From Nocardia miyunensis NBRC 108239 (GTDB lineage: Bacteria > Actinomycetota > Actinomycetes > Mycobacteriales > Mycobacteriaceae): a DNA stretch of 64,000 nucleotides. This document shows positions 12,396 through 21,271 of the stretch, in pieces. A model generated the notes under the pieces. The model saw only the letters and a list, made by a program, of their open reading frames with translations, did not search any database and was not told where the DNA came from. Position 1 is the first letter of the stretch. Every line of letters begins with the position of its first letter. The stretch is taken from assembly GCF_001613065.1 (NCBI RefSeq), contig NZ_BDBQ01000028.1, positions 53,745 to 117,744 on the forward strand. The letters are read 5' to 3'. The position numbers and the translations under genes were made by a program.

Positions 12396-12810
12396 CGAAA
12401 CCCTCTGTATCCGTTGCGAATTCGCCACCCTGCGGGTGCCGCCGACAGGAATGGATCGCCTTTCCGAGCGCGATCGCCTTTGTCCGAGACGGGTAGTCGA
12501 CCCCCGCTCCGGATGACGTTCTGTTCGCGCCGGATCGACCGGCCGCGCGGCGGGATCTGCCCCGTTGCTCGGGTACGGCCTGCGGCGACTGTTCGCACAA
12601 CATCCCCTTGCCCCGTGAGCGCCGCCCACCGGCGAATCTGTCGATGTTCGGAATTTCCTTGTCGCCCACCGAATTCCGGATTGTCTTCAGGTGCCCTGGC
12701 AGCGACAGTTGTCAGTGCGGGGCAGTAGCGATTCGCTCGGCCGCAGCCGCATGGCGCGCACCTGGCGAGCCTGGTTGCGTATCCGGTGAAGGTGCCGACA
12801 CGTCCGGAAT
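12396..12810 (-). other. gene-free stretch between the hydrolase and PLA2-like genes
   Basis: These 415 bases show no frame with convincing start, codon bias and homology. GACAGTTGTC near 12705 is a short palindrome. The promoter of the hydrolase gene should lie at the left end. Confidence 0.4.
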
Positions 12811-13503
12811 TCATCGCGTCGTCTCGGCGCGATCGGGCGGGGTCGGGTTTCGTCGCCGCCTGCCACGCACTATCTCGGTGACGAGCAGTGCGACGGCGCT
12901 GAGTACCAGGGCGGCGGGTGCGCCGACGACGAGGAATTGGTGGCCGAGGTGTTCGCCTGCGAGCCGGATGCCGAGCAGATGCTCGGGGCGGGGTGTCGCG
13001 TAGTTCTGGCGACGGGAGTTCAGGTCCACGGCGGTTCCGGCGACGGTGGCCATCGTCCGGCACCCGGTCCGGCGCAGACCGTGGCGGTCTTCGCAGGCGG
13101 CCAGCATGCGCTGCTCGAGGACGGCATCGATCGCCTGTCGTGCCCACGTCCCCAGCGGCTGTCCGTGATCGTCGGCATAACGCAGCAGGTCGTACCCGAG
13201 ATCGTGCGCCTGGCACGCGGTACGGAATTCCGCGGGCAACCGCACCGGCGAGGAGCAATCGCCGCCCGGATCCACCAGCAGCCCGTCGGCCAGCACCGGC
13301 CGATACCCACGCTCAGCGGCGAAATCCGCAGGCAGCACAACATTTCCCGGATGCGCCCCGGTCAACTCCGTCACAGCCGCCCGAGCCACGGAATTCTCCC
13401 CACCCACGGCCCCCACCGCCGCCCCGGCAACCGGCTGCGCGACGACGAACGCCACCATCACCCCGAGCGCACCGAGCCCGGCCAGCACGCGCCGCGATCT
13501 CAT
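12811..13503 (-). CDS. exported phospholipase A2-like protein
   Basis: This 230-residue protein has a signal-like N-terminus (RRVLAGLGALGVMVAFVVAQ), then the prokaryotic phospholipase A2 core. The core shows DPGGDCSSPVRLP, a calcium-loop-like stretch, and the helix FRTACQAHDLGYDLLRYA with the His100-Asp101 pair. A C-terminal hydrophobic segment (FLVVGAPAALVLSAVALLV) ending in RGRRRR could anchor it, which is unusual for the secreted family. I start it at ATG 13503. The frame remains open to ATG 14082, which would add a Ser/Pro/Asp-rich, probably disordered 193-residue N-terminus containing the 144-bp repeat. I consider the short form more likely. Confidence 0.7.
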   Translation of the reverse strand: MRSRRVLAGLGALGVMVAFVVAQPVAGAAVGAVGGENSVARAAVTELTGAHPGNVVLPADFAAERGYRPVLADGLLVDPGGDCSSPVRLPAEFRTACQAHDLGYDLLRYADDHGQPLGTWARQAIDAVLEQRMLAACEDRHGLRRTGCRTMATVAGTAVDLNSRRQNYATPRPEHLLGIRLAGEHLGHQFLVVGAPAALVLSAVALLVTEIVRGRRRRNPTPPDRAETTR

Positions 13504-13524
13504 CGCGCGGCCCCGGGACCCGGC

Positions 13525-13762
13525 GATGAGTCCCGGAGCGGATGCCTGGACGCTCGATGGACGTGGTGGTTCGGTGTCCTTGTGGTCGCCATCGTTCAGC
13601 GTCCGCGTCGATCCCGAGTCGTCCCGCGAGTCCGGTACCCCGACTACGTCCGTGGTTCCGGAGCTGATGGTCAGTTCGGGAGCGGATGCCTGGTCGCTCG
13701 ATCGTTGGGGTGACTCCGCGTCCGCGTGGTCGCCATCGTTCGGCGCGGTCGTCGATCCCGAG
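13525..13762 (+). repeat. 144-bp direct repeat, two copies
   Basis: Bases 13537-13618 and 13681-13762 align without gaps at an offset of exactly 144 (48 codons). The shared blocks include AGCGGATGCCTGG, GTGGTCGCCATCGTT and GTCGATCCCGAG. Flanking similarity extends left to about 13525 and 13669. The length is a multiple of three, which would fit an in-frame duplication, but substitutions fall evenly over codon positions. The region lies upstream of the PLA2-like gene. No other gene is supported between 13504 and 14241. Confidence 0.65.
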
Positions 13763-14241
13763 CTGCGTGGTGATGGTTCCTGCGATCTGCTGGCGGGCGT
13801 TGGGATGTATTCGTGTGAGGGCAGATCGTGGGCGCTGTCCTGTCGTGAGTTCGGTGACTTGTATCCGGATGCCCGTTGTCTGGGAGCTGGTACACGAACG
13901 CCGTGCGGCGACGTAGCGGGCGAAATCGTCGCAGTTCCAGTAGTCGACTCCGATGACGCTGGCGTGCAACGGGATTCGCGCCGAACGAACGTAGTTTCGT
14001 GGTCTCGGCCGGGTTCCGGGAACACAGATCCCGTGAGTGCGGGGCCGACGTTCTGCGGGGTTTCGGCAGGGGGCTCGCTCATGTCGTGAACGTATGAATT
14101 CGGCTGCGAATCGGGCCTCACGCTGGGGGCCTGTTCGTGGGCGGGCGTACCGGGGGAGTCGGGGGAGCGTCTCGTACCGGGGTAGGGGTGCGAATTCACT
14201 CGCGGGTATGACGGAATCGGGTGGACGGGGTTTCTAGGGTC

Positions 14242-15456
14242 ATGGGTATGGCTCGGATGGTGCGGATGCTGGCGCGCACGGCGCGGGATCCGAAACGGAT
14301 GCGGTTGTGGTTCGACGTATTCGTCGGGGTGGTGGCCGCGATCATGTTCTCGGTGGCCTGGCCGACGTTGCATCTGACGCATCAGGTGCCCGCGGCGGCG
14401 CAGCCGTTCATCGCGGGGCTGGCGGCGCTGCCACTGGTGCTGGTGCGGGTGAATCCAGCTCTGGGATGGGCGATTTCGGCGGGTTCGGCACTGCTGATCG
14501 CGCTGGCGATTCCACATCAGGCGGGTAGTCATCTGCCGTTCCAGGTCGTGCACATCCTGGTGTTCTTCCCGCTGCTGTTCGCGGTCGCGGTGCGCGCGCA
14601 GATGCAGATCGTGCTGGTCGCCTGGGTGTCCTCGGCGCTGCTGTTCGCCACGACGATGGCGGGGGCGGACGAGTCGGTCGCCTCCTCGGCCTTCGGCTGG
14701 CCGATCGCGATGACGGGTCTGGTCCTTTTCGGTCTGCTGGTGCGCTGGCTGGTGCTCTCCCGTCGCGCACTGGTCGAGCAGGAGGAGGTCAGCGAGCTCG
14801 AGCGGGCCCGCCGGACCGTGCTCGAGGAGAAGGCGCGCATCGCCCGCGATCTGCACGACGTCGTCGCGCACCACATGTCCATGGTGGTGGTGCAGGCACA
14901 GACCGCGCCCTACCGGATTTCGGACGTATCACCTTCCGCGCGTGCGGAATTCGAGTCGATCGGCGCATCGGCCCGGGACGCGCTCAACGAAGTCCGCAGC
15001 ATGCTGGGCGTGCTGCGCAGCGACGGGCAGCTGCCCGATCACGCACCGCAACCCGCGGCCGCCGACGTCCTCCCACTGCTCGAGGGCGCGCGCCGGGCCG
15101 GCGTCCCGATCGACTGGACCGTCGAGGGCCCCCTGCACACCGTCTCCGACACGGTCGGCCTGGCGCTGTACCGGATCGTGCAGGAATCGCTGTCCAACGC
15201 CTCGCGTCACGCCCCGCACGCGGCCGTGCGGGCGAGTCTGATCGTCCGGACCGAGATCGTGGACCTGCTCGTCGTCAATGCCCCTGGCGAATCACCGGCC
15301 GATGGAACCCCCGGAACCGGGATCGCCGGGATGCGCGCCCGTGCGGAGGCCATCGGCGGAACCCTCACCGCCGAACCGCGCCCCGACGGCGGATTCCAAG
15401 TCTGCGCCAGATTTCCGTCGGCTCCGTCCGCCATCGCCGCACCCTTCGCCGAGTAG
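14242..15456 (+). CDS. NarL-type sensor histidine kinase
   Basis: The 404-residue protein has an N-terminal domain of five or six membrane helices (from DVFVGVVAAIMFSVAWPTL to MTGLVLFGLLVRWLVL). A dimerisation helix follows with the phosphorylated His205 in ARIARDLHDVVAHHMSMV, the HPK7-type H-box. The ATPase domain has IVQESLSNASRHA (N-box) and GTGIAGMRARAEAIGG (G-box). I take ATG 14242 as the start. The partner is almost certainly the response regulator at 16680, although uppP lies between them. Ligand sensing would be through the membrane domain; the signal is not visible. Confidence 0.9.
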   Translation: MGMARMVRMLARTARDPKRMRLWFDVFVGVVAAIMFSVAWPTLHLTHQVPAAAQPFIAGLAALPLVLVRVNPALGWAISAGSALLIALAIPHQAGSHLPFQVVHILVFFPLLFAVAVRAQMQIVLVAWVSSALLFATTMAGADESVASSAFGWPIAMTGLVLFGLLVRWLVLSRRALVEQEEVSELERARRTVLEEKARIARDLHDVVAHHMSMVVVQAQTAPYRISDVSPSARAEFESIGASARDALNEVRSMLGVLRSDGQLPDHAPQPAAADVLPLLEGARRAGVPIDWTVEGPLHTVSDTVGLALYRIVQESLSNASRHAPHAAVRASLIVRTEIVDLLVVNAPGESPADGTPGTGIAGMRARAEAIGGTLTAEPRPDGGFQVCARFPSAPSAIAAPFAE

Positions 15457-15727
15457 TAGGCCGGGGATCGGGGATGCGCGACGCTGGGACGGTCCACTAC
15501 GGGCCGCGAATCCGATCGATCCGGCGTGGTCGACGCGTGCACGTCGGGATCGATCCGGAAACCGGCGAAGACCCGGCCGAAAAACGCTTCGACCAGGGGC
15601 ATGGGCGGTCGTCCGGTAGACCGTCGGGTAGTGCGGCAGCGCCGGTTCGCCACGGACTCGGAGGTGGCGCGAATGTGCCCGGGAACTGGTGCGGCGTACC
15701 GATGGCGCGCATGGGAGACTCGTCACG

Positions 15728-16669
15728 ATGCTCACCTACTTCCAAGCCATCGTGATCGGTGCGCTGCAAGGCGTCACCGAGTTGTTCCCCATCTCCAGTC
15801 TCGGTCATTCGGTGCTGGTCCCGGCGTGGATCGGCGGCAGCTGGCAAGAGTTGGTCACCCAGGGGGATGCCAAGTCGGGCACGCCCTACCTGGCATTCGT
15901 GGTCGCCCTGCACGTCGCGACGGCGATCGCGCTACTGGGGTACTACTGGCGGGACTGGCGCGACATCATCATCGGATTCGTGCAGACCCTGCGCACCCGC
16001 CGCATCGAGACCTCCACGCAGCGGCTGGCCTGGCTCATCGTCATCGCGACCATCCCGGTCGGCATCCTGGGCCTGGTTCTGGAGCATCCGCTGCGGACAC
16101 TCTTCGCCACCCCGATCTACGCGAGCATCTTCCTCATGCTCAACGGCGTGGTGCTGATCGTCGGCGAGGGTCTGCGCCGCCGCAACGCGCCGTCGCTGTC
16201 GGATTACGGACGCAAATTCGCCGAGGAGGAGGCGCGGAGCTCCGGCCACGGCGATGTGCTGACCGAGGAGCATCTCGCCTCGGACGAACGTCTCGCGGCC
16301 CTGAGCGTGAAGGATGCGCTCGGCATCGGCCTGGCCCAGTCCGGTGCGCTGCTGGCCGGATTCAGCCGCTCGGGTCTGACCATGATCGGCGGTCTGCTGC
16401 GCGGACTCGACCACGAGGACACCGCGAAATTCGCCTTCCTGCTGGCCACGCCGGTGATTCTGGCCGCGGGCGTGCTCAAGCTGCCCGAACTGGCCGGTCC
16501 GCAGGGACGCGGCATCATCGGCCAAGCCGTGGTCGGCGCGATCGTCGCCGGTCTGGCCGCGTGGTTCGCGGTGCGCTTCCTGGAACGCTTCTTCAAGACC
16601 CGCACGATGCTGCCGTTCGCGGTGTACTGCATCGTCGCGGGCCTGCTGTCGATCATCCGATTCGCCTGA
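15728..16669 (+). CDS. uppP: undecaprenyl-diphosphatase UppP (BacA)
   Basis: The 313-residue polytopic membrane enzyme removes a phosphate from undecaprenyl diphosphate, recycling the lipid carrier of peptidoglycan synthesis. Loss or gain affects bacitracin sensitivity. Signatures are ALQGVTELFPISSLGHSVL near the N-terminus (the (E/Q)-rich motif with catalytic Glu) and SGALLAGFSRSGLTMIGGLL (the PGxSRSG-like motif). I start at ATG 15728. It sits between a histidine kinase and a response regulator gene, both on the same strand. Actinobacteria often carry an additional essential-pathway copy elsewhere; whether this is the only one cannot be told. Confidence 0.93.
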   Translation: MLTYFQAIVIGALQGVTELFPISSLGHSVLVPAWIGGSWQELVTQGDAKSGTPYLAFVVALHVATAIALLGYYWRDWRDIIIGFVQTLRTRRIETSTQRLAWLIVIATIPVGILGLVLEHPLRTLFATPIYASIFLMLNGVVLIVGEGLRRRNAPSLSDYGRKFAEEEARSSGHGDVLTEEHLASDERLAALSVKDALGIGLAQSGALLAGFSRSGLTMIGGLLRGLDHEDTAKFAFLLATPVILAAGVLKLPELAGPQGRGIIGQAVVGAIVAGLAAWFAVRFLERFFKTRTMLPFAVYCIVAGLLSIIRFA

Positions 16670-16679
16670 GGCCGTACCA

Positions 16680-17339
16680 GTGCCCATCACCGTGTTGATC
16701 GCCGACGACCAGGCGATGGTCCGGCAGGGCTTCGGCGCGCTGCTGGCCGCTCAGTCCGATATCAGCGTCATCGGTGACGCGGCGAATGGGCAGATCGCGG
16801 TGTCCGAAGCGAAACGCCTGCGTCCCGACGTGGTGCTGATGGATGTGCGCATGCCGGAGATGAACGGCCTGGACGCCGCCCGTGCCATCCTCGCCGCCGG
16901 ATTCGATCCGCCGGTGCGGGTGCTGATGCTCACCACCTTCGATATCGACGACTACGTGTACGAGGCATTGAGCCTGGGAGCCAGCGGGTTTCTGCTCAAG
17001 GACGCTCCGGCCGAGGAACTCGTGCGCGCGGTGCGGGTCGTCGCCGACGGCCAGGCGCTGCTCGCGCCGACGGTGACCAGGCGGCTCATCGCCGACGTCA
17101 CCCGCCGACGCGCCCGTCGCAACCCGTCCCCGGCACTGAACGCGCTCACCCCGCGCGAACGCGAGGTACTCGAACTCATCGCCCGCGGTATGTCCAACAA
17201 CGAGATCGCCGAGTCCCTGTTCGTGGCGGAACAGACCGTGAAAACGCATGTCTCGAAGGTGTTTTCGAAGCTGGACCTGCGTGACCGCGCGCAGGCGGTG
17301 GTCCTGGCCTACGAATCGGGTCTGGTGACGCCGGGCTGA
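16680..17339 (+). CDS. NarL/LuxR-type response regulator
   Basis: The 219-residue regulator starts at GTG 16680, ten bases after uppP. The receiver domain shows the acidic pair Asp9-Asp10, phospho-acceptor Asp55 (VVLMDVRMPEMNG), TTF and LKDAP (conserved Lys). The C-terminal LuxR-type HTH is LTPREREVLELIARGMSNNE, with IAESLFVAEQTVKTHVSKVF. It is likely the partner of the kinase at 14242. With uppP in the middle, I infer that uppP or envelope stress may be a target. Confidence 0.93.
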   Translation: MPITVLIADDQAMVRQGFGALLAAQSDISVIGDAANGQIAVSEAKRLRPDVVLMDVRMPEMNGLDAARAILAAGFDPPVRVLMLTTFDIDDYVYEALSLGASGFLLKDAPAEELVRAVRVVADGQALLAPTVTRRLIADVTRRRARRNPSPALNALTPREREVLELIARGMSNNEIAESLFVAEQTVKTHVSKVFSKLDLRDRAQAVVLAYESGLVTPG

Positions 17340-17467
17340 GGTTTTCCGGGCGGGAAGTTCCGAGCGGGGAGTGCGGAGTCCAGGTCGAGTAGGATGCGCG
17401 TGGCATCGACTCATACCGCCTCCCCGCGTATGCCGGGGATGAGCCCGTAGCCGGAAGGGGGTCGTAG

Positions 17468-19183
17468 GTGTTGCGCAGCGGTGACGTGTTCGCCGGTTTC
17501 TCCGTCGAACGCCTCCTCGGCCAGGGCGGCATGGGTTCGGTCTATCTGGCGCGGCATCCGCGACTGCAACGGCAGACCGCGCTGAAGCTGTTGAACCGAG
17601 AACTGTTCGCGGATGCGGAGATTCGCGCGCGCTTCGAGCGTGAGGCCGATCTCGTCGCGCAGCTCGATCACCCGAATATCGTGGCCGTCTACGATCGCGG
17701 CGTCGAGGACGAGCAGCTGTGGATCAGCATGCAGTACATCGACGGGGTCGACGCGGCCACGGTGAATCCGCATACGCTGCCGCCCGAGCGCGCGGTGCAG
17801 ATCATCGAGGGTGTCGCTGCCGCACTGGATTACGCGCACAGCAACGGTGTGCTGCACCGGGATGTCAAGCCCGCCAACATCATGCTCGGCCGCGATACCA
17901 ATGGTAAGGGCGAGCGGGTCTATCTCACCGACTTCGGCATCGCCCGGTTGCGGGAGGATTCCACCCATCTCACGCAGGCCGGAATGTTCACCGCGACTCT
18001 GGCTTATGCCTCGCCCGAGCAGATGACCGGCTCACCGCTGGACAACCATTCGGACCAGTACGCGCTGGGGTGTGCACTGTACTGGCTGCTCAGCGGGACC
18101 GGGCCGTTCGATTCGGAGGATCCGAACGAGCTGATCCACGGTCATCTGCAATTGCCGCTGCCGCCGGTGAGCGCGCGCCGGCCCGGGGTGAATCCGGCGA
18201 TGGATCTGGTGCTCGCGCGGGCGATGGCCAAGCGGGCTCCCGATCGGTTCGCCAGTTGTGCGGAATTCGCCGCGGCGGCAAAGCAAGCGCTGACCGCGCC
18301 CGTTCCGGTTCCGCCGCCCGTCGCCACGGTGCCGCCCGGCGCTGTGCGTCCGGGGGTTCCGCTCGCGCCCGTCGGGGTTCCGCCTGCCGGGCAGCCGATG
18401 AATGGTCATCGGGTGCAGGCGCCCGCGTCGCCCGGCCCGCCTCCGGTGCCTCCGCCCGGTGGATTTTCGCCGAATCCCGCTGTGCCGCAACCAGTTTCGA
18501 GGCATACGTCGAATCTGCTGCTGTGGAGCGTGCTCGGTGTGGTCGCCCTGTTGATCGTGGCCGGTCTGGGATTCTTCGCGCTTTCCGGTGGTTCGCATCC
18601 CGGGCCGAATGCCAAAGCTCCCGCGACCGGGTCGGGCGCGGCCCCGACAACGCGGCCATCCGATCCGGTCACCGAGGTCGAGCAGTCCTTTCCGACCCTG
18701 CTGCCCCAGGGCGGATCGAATACCGGGGACGCCTACCAGGGCCGGGTGTCCTGTCAGCGGAGTCAGCTCGGCCAGCCCGGCAAGGTGTTGGAGAGCGACC
18801 CGGCGACGAGCGTGGTCCGGCGCACCGATCCGCTCGCCTCGGCGAACTGGCTCGGCGCATGGGAGTGCACCTCGCGCCTGACCTCGCTCAGCTACGCCAT
18901 CGCGGTCTTCGACAGTCCCGCCGCCGCCCAGGCCGCCCTGGCCGCGGCCCCCACGTCGGGCGGCACCACCGGCAGCAAGGGCGACACGTCCTTCACCGTC
19001 CGCAACTGGATCGTTCCGCAGAGTATGCAGACCGAGACCGCCGAAATGCTCGTCTCCTTCGAATCCGATCCCGCACTGTCGAATACGCTGCTGTACGCGT
19101 ACGACACCGGCCCGGTGGAGATGATGGCCGACACCCCCGCGCACGAAGTGCTCGCCAGGTGGTGGGATCAGACCCCGCTGTAA
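17468..19183 (+). CDS. membrane Ser/Thr protein kinase (PknB-like)
   Basis: A 571-residue kinase is read from GTG 17468 behind GGAAGGGGG. The N-terminal kinase domain is complete: glycine loop GQGGMG, Lys40 (TALKLL), catalytic HRD Asp132 (LHRDVKPANIML), DFG Asp155 and the SPEQ motif. A proline-rich linker (about residues 280-345) leads to one membrane segment, LLLWSVLGVVALLIVAGLGF, and a C-terminal extracellular domain of about 190 residues. That domain has no PASTA repeats. It contains paired cysteines (GRVSCQRSQL, AWECTSRL), so it may be disulfide-linked. The role and ligand are unknown. Confidence 0.93.
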   Translation: MLRSGDVFAGFSVERLLGQGGMGSVYLARHPRLQRQTALKLLNRELFADAEIRARFEREADLVAQLDHPNIVAVYDRGVEDEQLWISMQYIDGVDAATVNPHTLPPERAVQIIEGVAAALDYAHSNGVLHRDVKPANIMLGRDTNGKGERVYLTDFGIARLREDSTHLTQAGMFTATLAYASPEQMTGSPLDNHSDQYALGCALYWLLSGTGPFDSEDPNELIHGHLQLPLPPVSARRPGVNPAMDLVLARAMAKRAPDRFASCAEFAAAAKQALTAPVPVPPPVATVPPGAVRPGVPLAPVGVPPAGQPMNGHRVQAPASPGPPPVPPPGGFSPNPAVPQPVSRHTSNLLLWSVLGVVALLIVAGLGFFALSGGSHPGPNAKAPATGSGAAPTTRPSDPVTEVEQSFPTLLPQGGSNTGDAYQGRVSCQRSQLGQPGKVLESDPATSVVRRTDPLASANWLGAWECTSRLTSLSYAIAVFDSPAAAQAALAAAPTSGGTTGSKGDTSFTVRNWIVPQSMQTETAEMLVSFESDPALSNTLLYAYDTGPVEMMADTPAHEVLARWWDQTPL

Positions 19184-19252
19184 ACGCCCGCCGGAAACTA
19201 GGCAGGTCGGACGGGGTGACGCGGCTGCGGCTCGACGTATCTTGGTGCGGTG

Positions 19253-19666
19253 ATGTATCCAGTGCGCACTATCACCGTCGATATCGACCGATCGTTCGAC
19301 AACGTCGCGGATTTCCTCGCCGAGCCGACCAACTTTCCGCGCTGGGCGACCGGTTTGTCCGCCGGTCTCGAACCGGGCTCGCCGAGCGCCGGCGCCGAGC
19401 CCGGCGAGTGGGTCGCGGCCTCGCCGCAGGGCACGGCCTTCGTCCGCTTCAGCCCGCCCAACGCGTTCGGCGTGGCCGATCACCGGGTCCGCATGCGGGA
19501 CGGCTCGATCGTCGACATCCCGTTGCGCGCAATACGCAACGGCGACGGAACAACGATCGCGTTCACGCTGTTCCGCCTGCCCGATATGGATGACGAGCGT
19601 TTCGAGTCGGACAGCGACTGGGTGCGTCGCGACTTGGCTGCGTTGAAAGCGCTGCTGGAGATGTAG
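19253..19666 (+). CDS. SRPBCC-family protein
   Basis: A 137-residue protein has the START-like layout: a first strand RTITVDIDRSFDNVADFLAE, then PTNFPRWATGLSAGLEPG, and a C-terminal helix (WVRRDLAALKALLEM). It is distantly related to polyketide cyclase/dehydrase-type SRPBCC proteins. An in-frame GTG immediately before the ATG could also be used. It stands alone downstream of the kinase gene with a 66-base gap. Function unknown. Confidence 0.75.
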   Translation: MYPVRTITVDIDRSFDNVADFLAEPTNFPRWATGLSAGLEPGSPSAGAEPGEWVAASPQGTAFVRFSPPNAFGVADHRVRMRDGSIVDIPLRAIRNGDGTTIAFTLFRLPDMDDERFESDSDWVRRDLAALKALLEM

Positions 19667-19822
19667 GCGCGGTTCTCGCTCGCCGCGACCAGCCCGGCCG
19701 TTGGTTCACACGACTTGGCGGTTTCCGAAATATCTGCAGCAGTTCAGTGTTGAACAGATCGTTTGCCGCGTTCGGATTCCGGGACCTTTGCCCGACGGCA
19801 GCGGCCCGAGATGGGAGAAGGA

Positions 19823-20476
19823 ATGACGATCGGGAATGTGCTGAACCTGTCCGCCGATGAAGTTTTGACCACTACGCGTTCGGTGCGCAAGCGGCTGGAT
19901 CTCGAGAAGCCGGTGCCGCGCGAGGTGTTGACGGAGTGTCTCGAGTTGGCGTTGCAGGCGCCGACGGGTTCGAATTCCCAACGCTGGCAGTGGGTATTCG
20001 TCGAGGACGCCGAACGGAAGCGGGCGCTGGCCGAGATCTACCGGACCAACGCGACCCCGTACCTCGACGCGCCGAAACCCGCGTTCGGCGACGAGCGCGA
20101 TCTGCGGCAGCCCCACGTGGCCGACTCGGCCAGGTACCTCAACGACCATCTCCACGAGGTTCCGGTCATGTTGATCCCGTGCCTCGAGGGCCGAGTGGAC
20201 AACACCCCGGGTACGTCGAGCGCGGGTTTCTGGGGTTCGTTGTTGCCCGCGGTGTGGAGTTTCATGCTGGCGCTCCGCTCGCGCGGGCTGGGTTCGGCGT
20301 GGACGACGCTGCATTTGGTCGGTGATGGCGAAAGGCAGGCCGCCGACCTTCTCGGCATCCCGTACGACCGGTACAGCCAAGGCGGGCTGTTCCCGATCGG
20401 CTACACGCAGGGCACCGACTTCCGGCCCGCGAAACGCCTCCCGGCCGACCAGCTCACCCACTGGAACAGCTGGTAG
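19823..20476 (+). CDS. nitroreductase-family protein
   Basis: The 217-residue protein starts at ATG 19823 with GGGAGAAGGA upstream. It matches the FMN-dependent nitroreductase family: TRSVRKRLDLEKPVPREVLT at the N-terminus with the RSxR FMN-phosphate motif, QAPTGSNSQRWQWVFVED (FMN contacts), and the C-terminal LGSAWTTLHL and IPYDRYSQGGLFPIGY. Members use NAD(P)H to reduce nitroaromatics, quinones or enones. No operon partner is obvious. The in-frame extension to 19763 lacks similarity. Confidence 0.92.
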   Translation: MTIGNVLNLSADEVLTTTRSVRKRLDLEKPVPREVLTECLELALQAPTGSNSQRWQWVFVEDAERKRALAEIYRTNATPYLDAPKPAFGDERDLRQPHVADSARYLNDHLHEVPVMLIPCLEGRVDNTPGTSSAGFWGSLLPAVWSFMLALRSRGLGSAWTTLHLVGDGERQAADLLGIPYDRYSQGGLFPIGYTQGTDFRPAKRLPADQLTHWNSW

Positions 20477-20708
20477 GCCACAGCGATCACGGAGCTGCCG
20501 CCATCGGCTGAGGTGCTGGAGACGATGCGGTACACATCGCCACGATCCTGTATGACGGGTTGCGTTGCGGCGCAACGAAACAGCTAACATCGGCCCAGTA
20601 CTGGTGAGATGCCATGTGCCGCAGGCCATATACGCGGCCGGAACGTAATCCGGGTGCGGCTGAACAGCGGTGCGGTGTGTTCGTCCCACTCGGGCTAGGT
20701 TCGAGCCC

Positions 20709-21152
20709 ATGAGTGAGACTCCTCGCCTTCCCGGGCCGGCCTTGGCCGATGCCGATTGGTTGGTGGCCTCCGCACTGGCGGTCGGTGCCGAGCGCGGCTT
20801 CCCGCCACTGGCGGTGGCCGTCACCGATGTGAGCGGCGCCGTGATCGTCTTGCGGCGTGCGGACGGAGGCATGCCGATGACGAGCCGCATCGCTGTGGCC
20901 AAGGCGCGCAGCGCATTACTGGCGATGCAGCCATCGGGCCGGATCCAGCTGCCGGACGCGATCGTCGGCAGTATCCAGCACCTTCACGGCGGTGACTTCA
21001 TTCCGTTTGCCGGTGGCGTCCTGGTGACCGATGACGGGGTGGTCCTCGGCGCGGTGGGGGCTTCAGGGGCTCATGCCAAGGAGGACGAGGAGGCCGTGCA
21101 GACGGCCGTCGACCGGTGGCACCGATACCGGATGAACGACGTGGACGCGTAG
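20709..21152 (+). CDS. GlcG/HbpS-family protein
   Basis: A 147-residue protein of the GlcG/HbpS fold. The family's strand-helix pattern is clear: GFPPLAVAVTDVSGAVIVLR, MPMTSRIAVAKARSALLAM, and FIPFAGGVLVTDDGVVLGAV followed by GASGAHAKEDEEAVQTAVDRW. Family members bind heme or corrinoid-type cofactors (HbpS) or sit in glycolate and propanediol operons. Here it has no metabolic neighbour, so the role is open. ATG 20709 is preferred to an upstream extension at 20670. Confidence 0.85.
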   Translation: MSETPRLPGPALADADWLVASALAVGAERGFPPLAVAVTDVSGAVIVLRRADGGMPMTSRIAVAKARSALLAMQPSGRIQLPDAIVGSIQHLHGGDFIPFAGGVLVTDDGVVLGAVGASGAHAKEDEEAVQTAVDRWHRYRMNDVDA

Positions 21153-21240
21153 ACCAGGAGAGATATCTTCTTCTGCTGTGCCCGCGTTCGGAAGGCGGAA
21201 TCGGTGTGTTTCGCTGCCGCTAAGGGGCGGTGAACCAGTG

Positions 21241-21260
21241 ACACGACATAGATGTCGTGT
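21241..21260 (+). promoter_or_regulatory. palindromic MarR operator overlapping a promoter
   Basis: A perfect 20-bp inverted repeat, ACACGACA TAGA TGTCGTGT, ends 11 bases before the hydrolase start codon and abuts TAATAT (21260-21265), which could be the -10 box. The regulator is probably the MarR protein encoded by the second gene of the operon. Confidence 0.75.
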
Positions 21261-21271
21261 AATATATTGAC

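Noticed and set aside
13526..14089. 187-codon plus-strand frame over the 144-bp repeat
   Set aside because: It has no family, no ribosome binding site and no coding-type substitution pattern between the two repeat copies.
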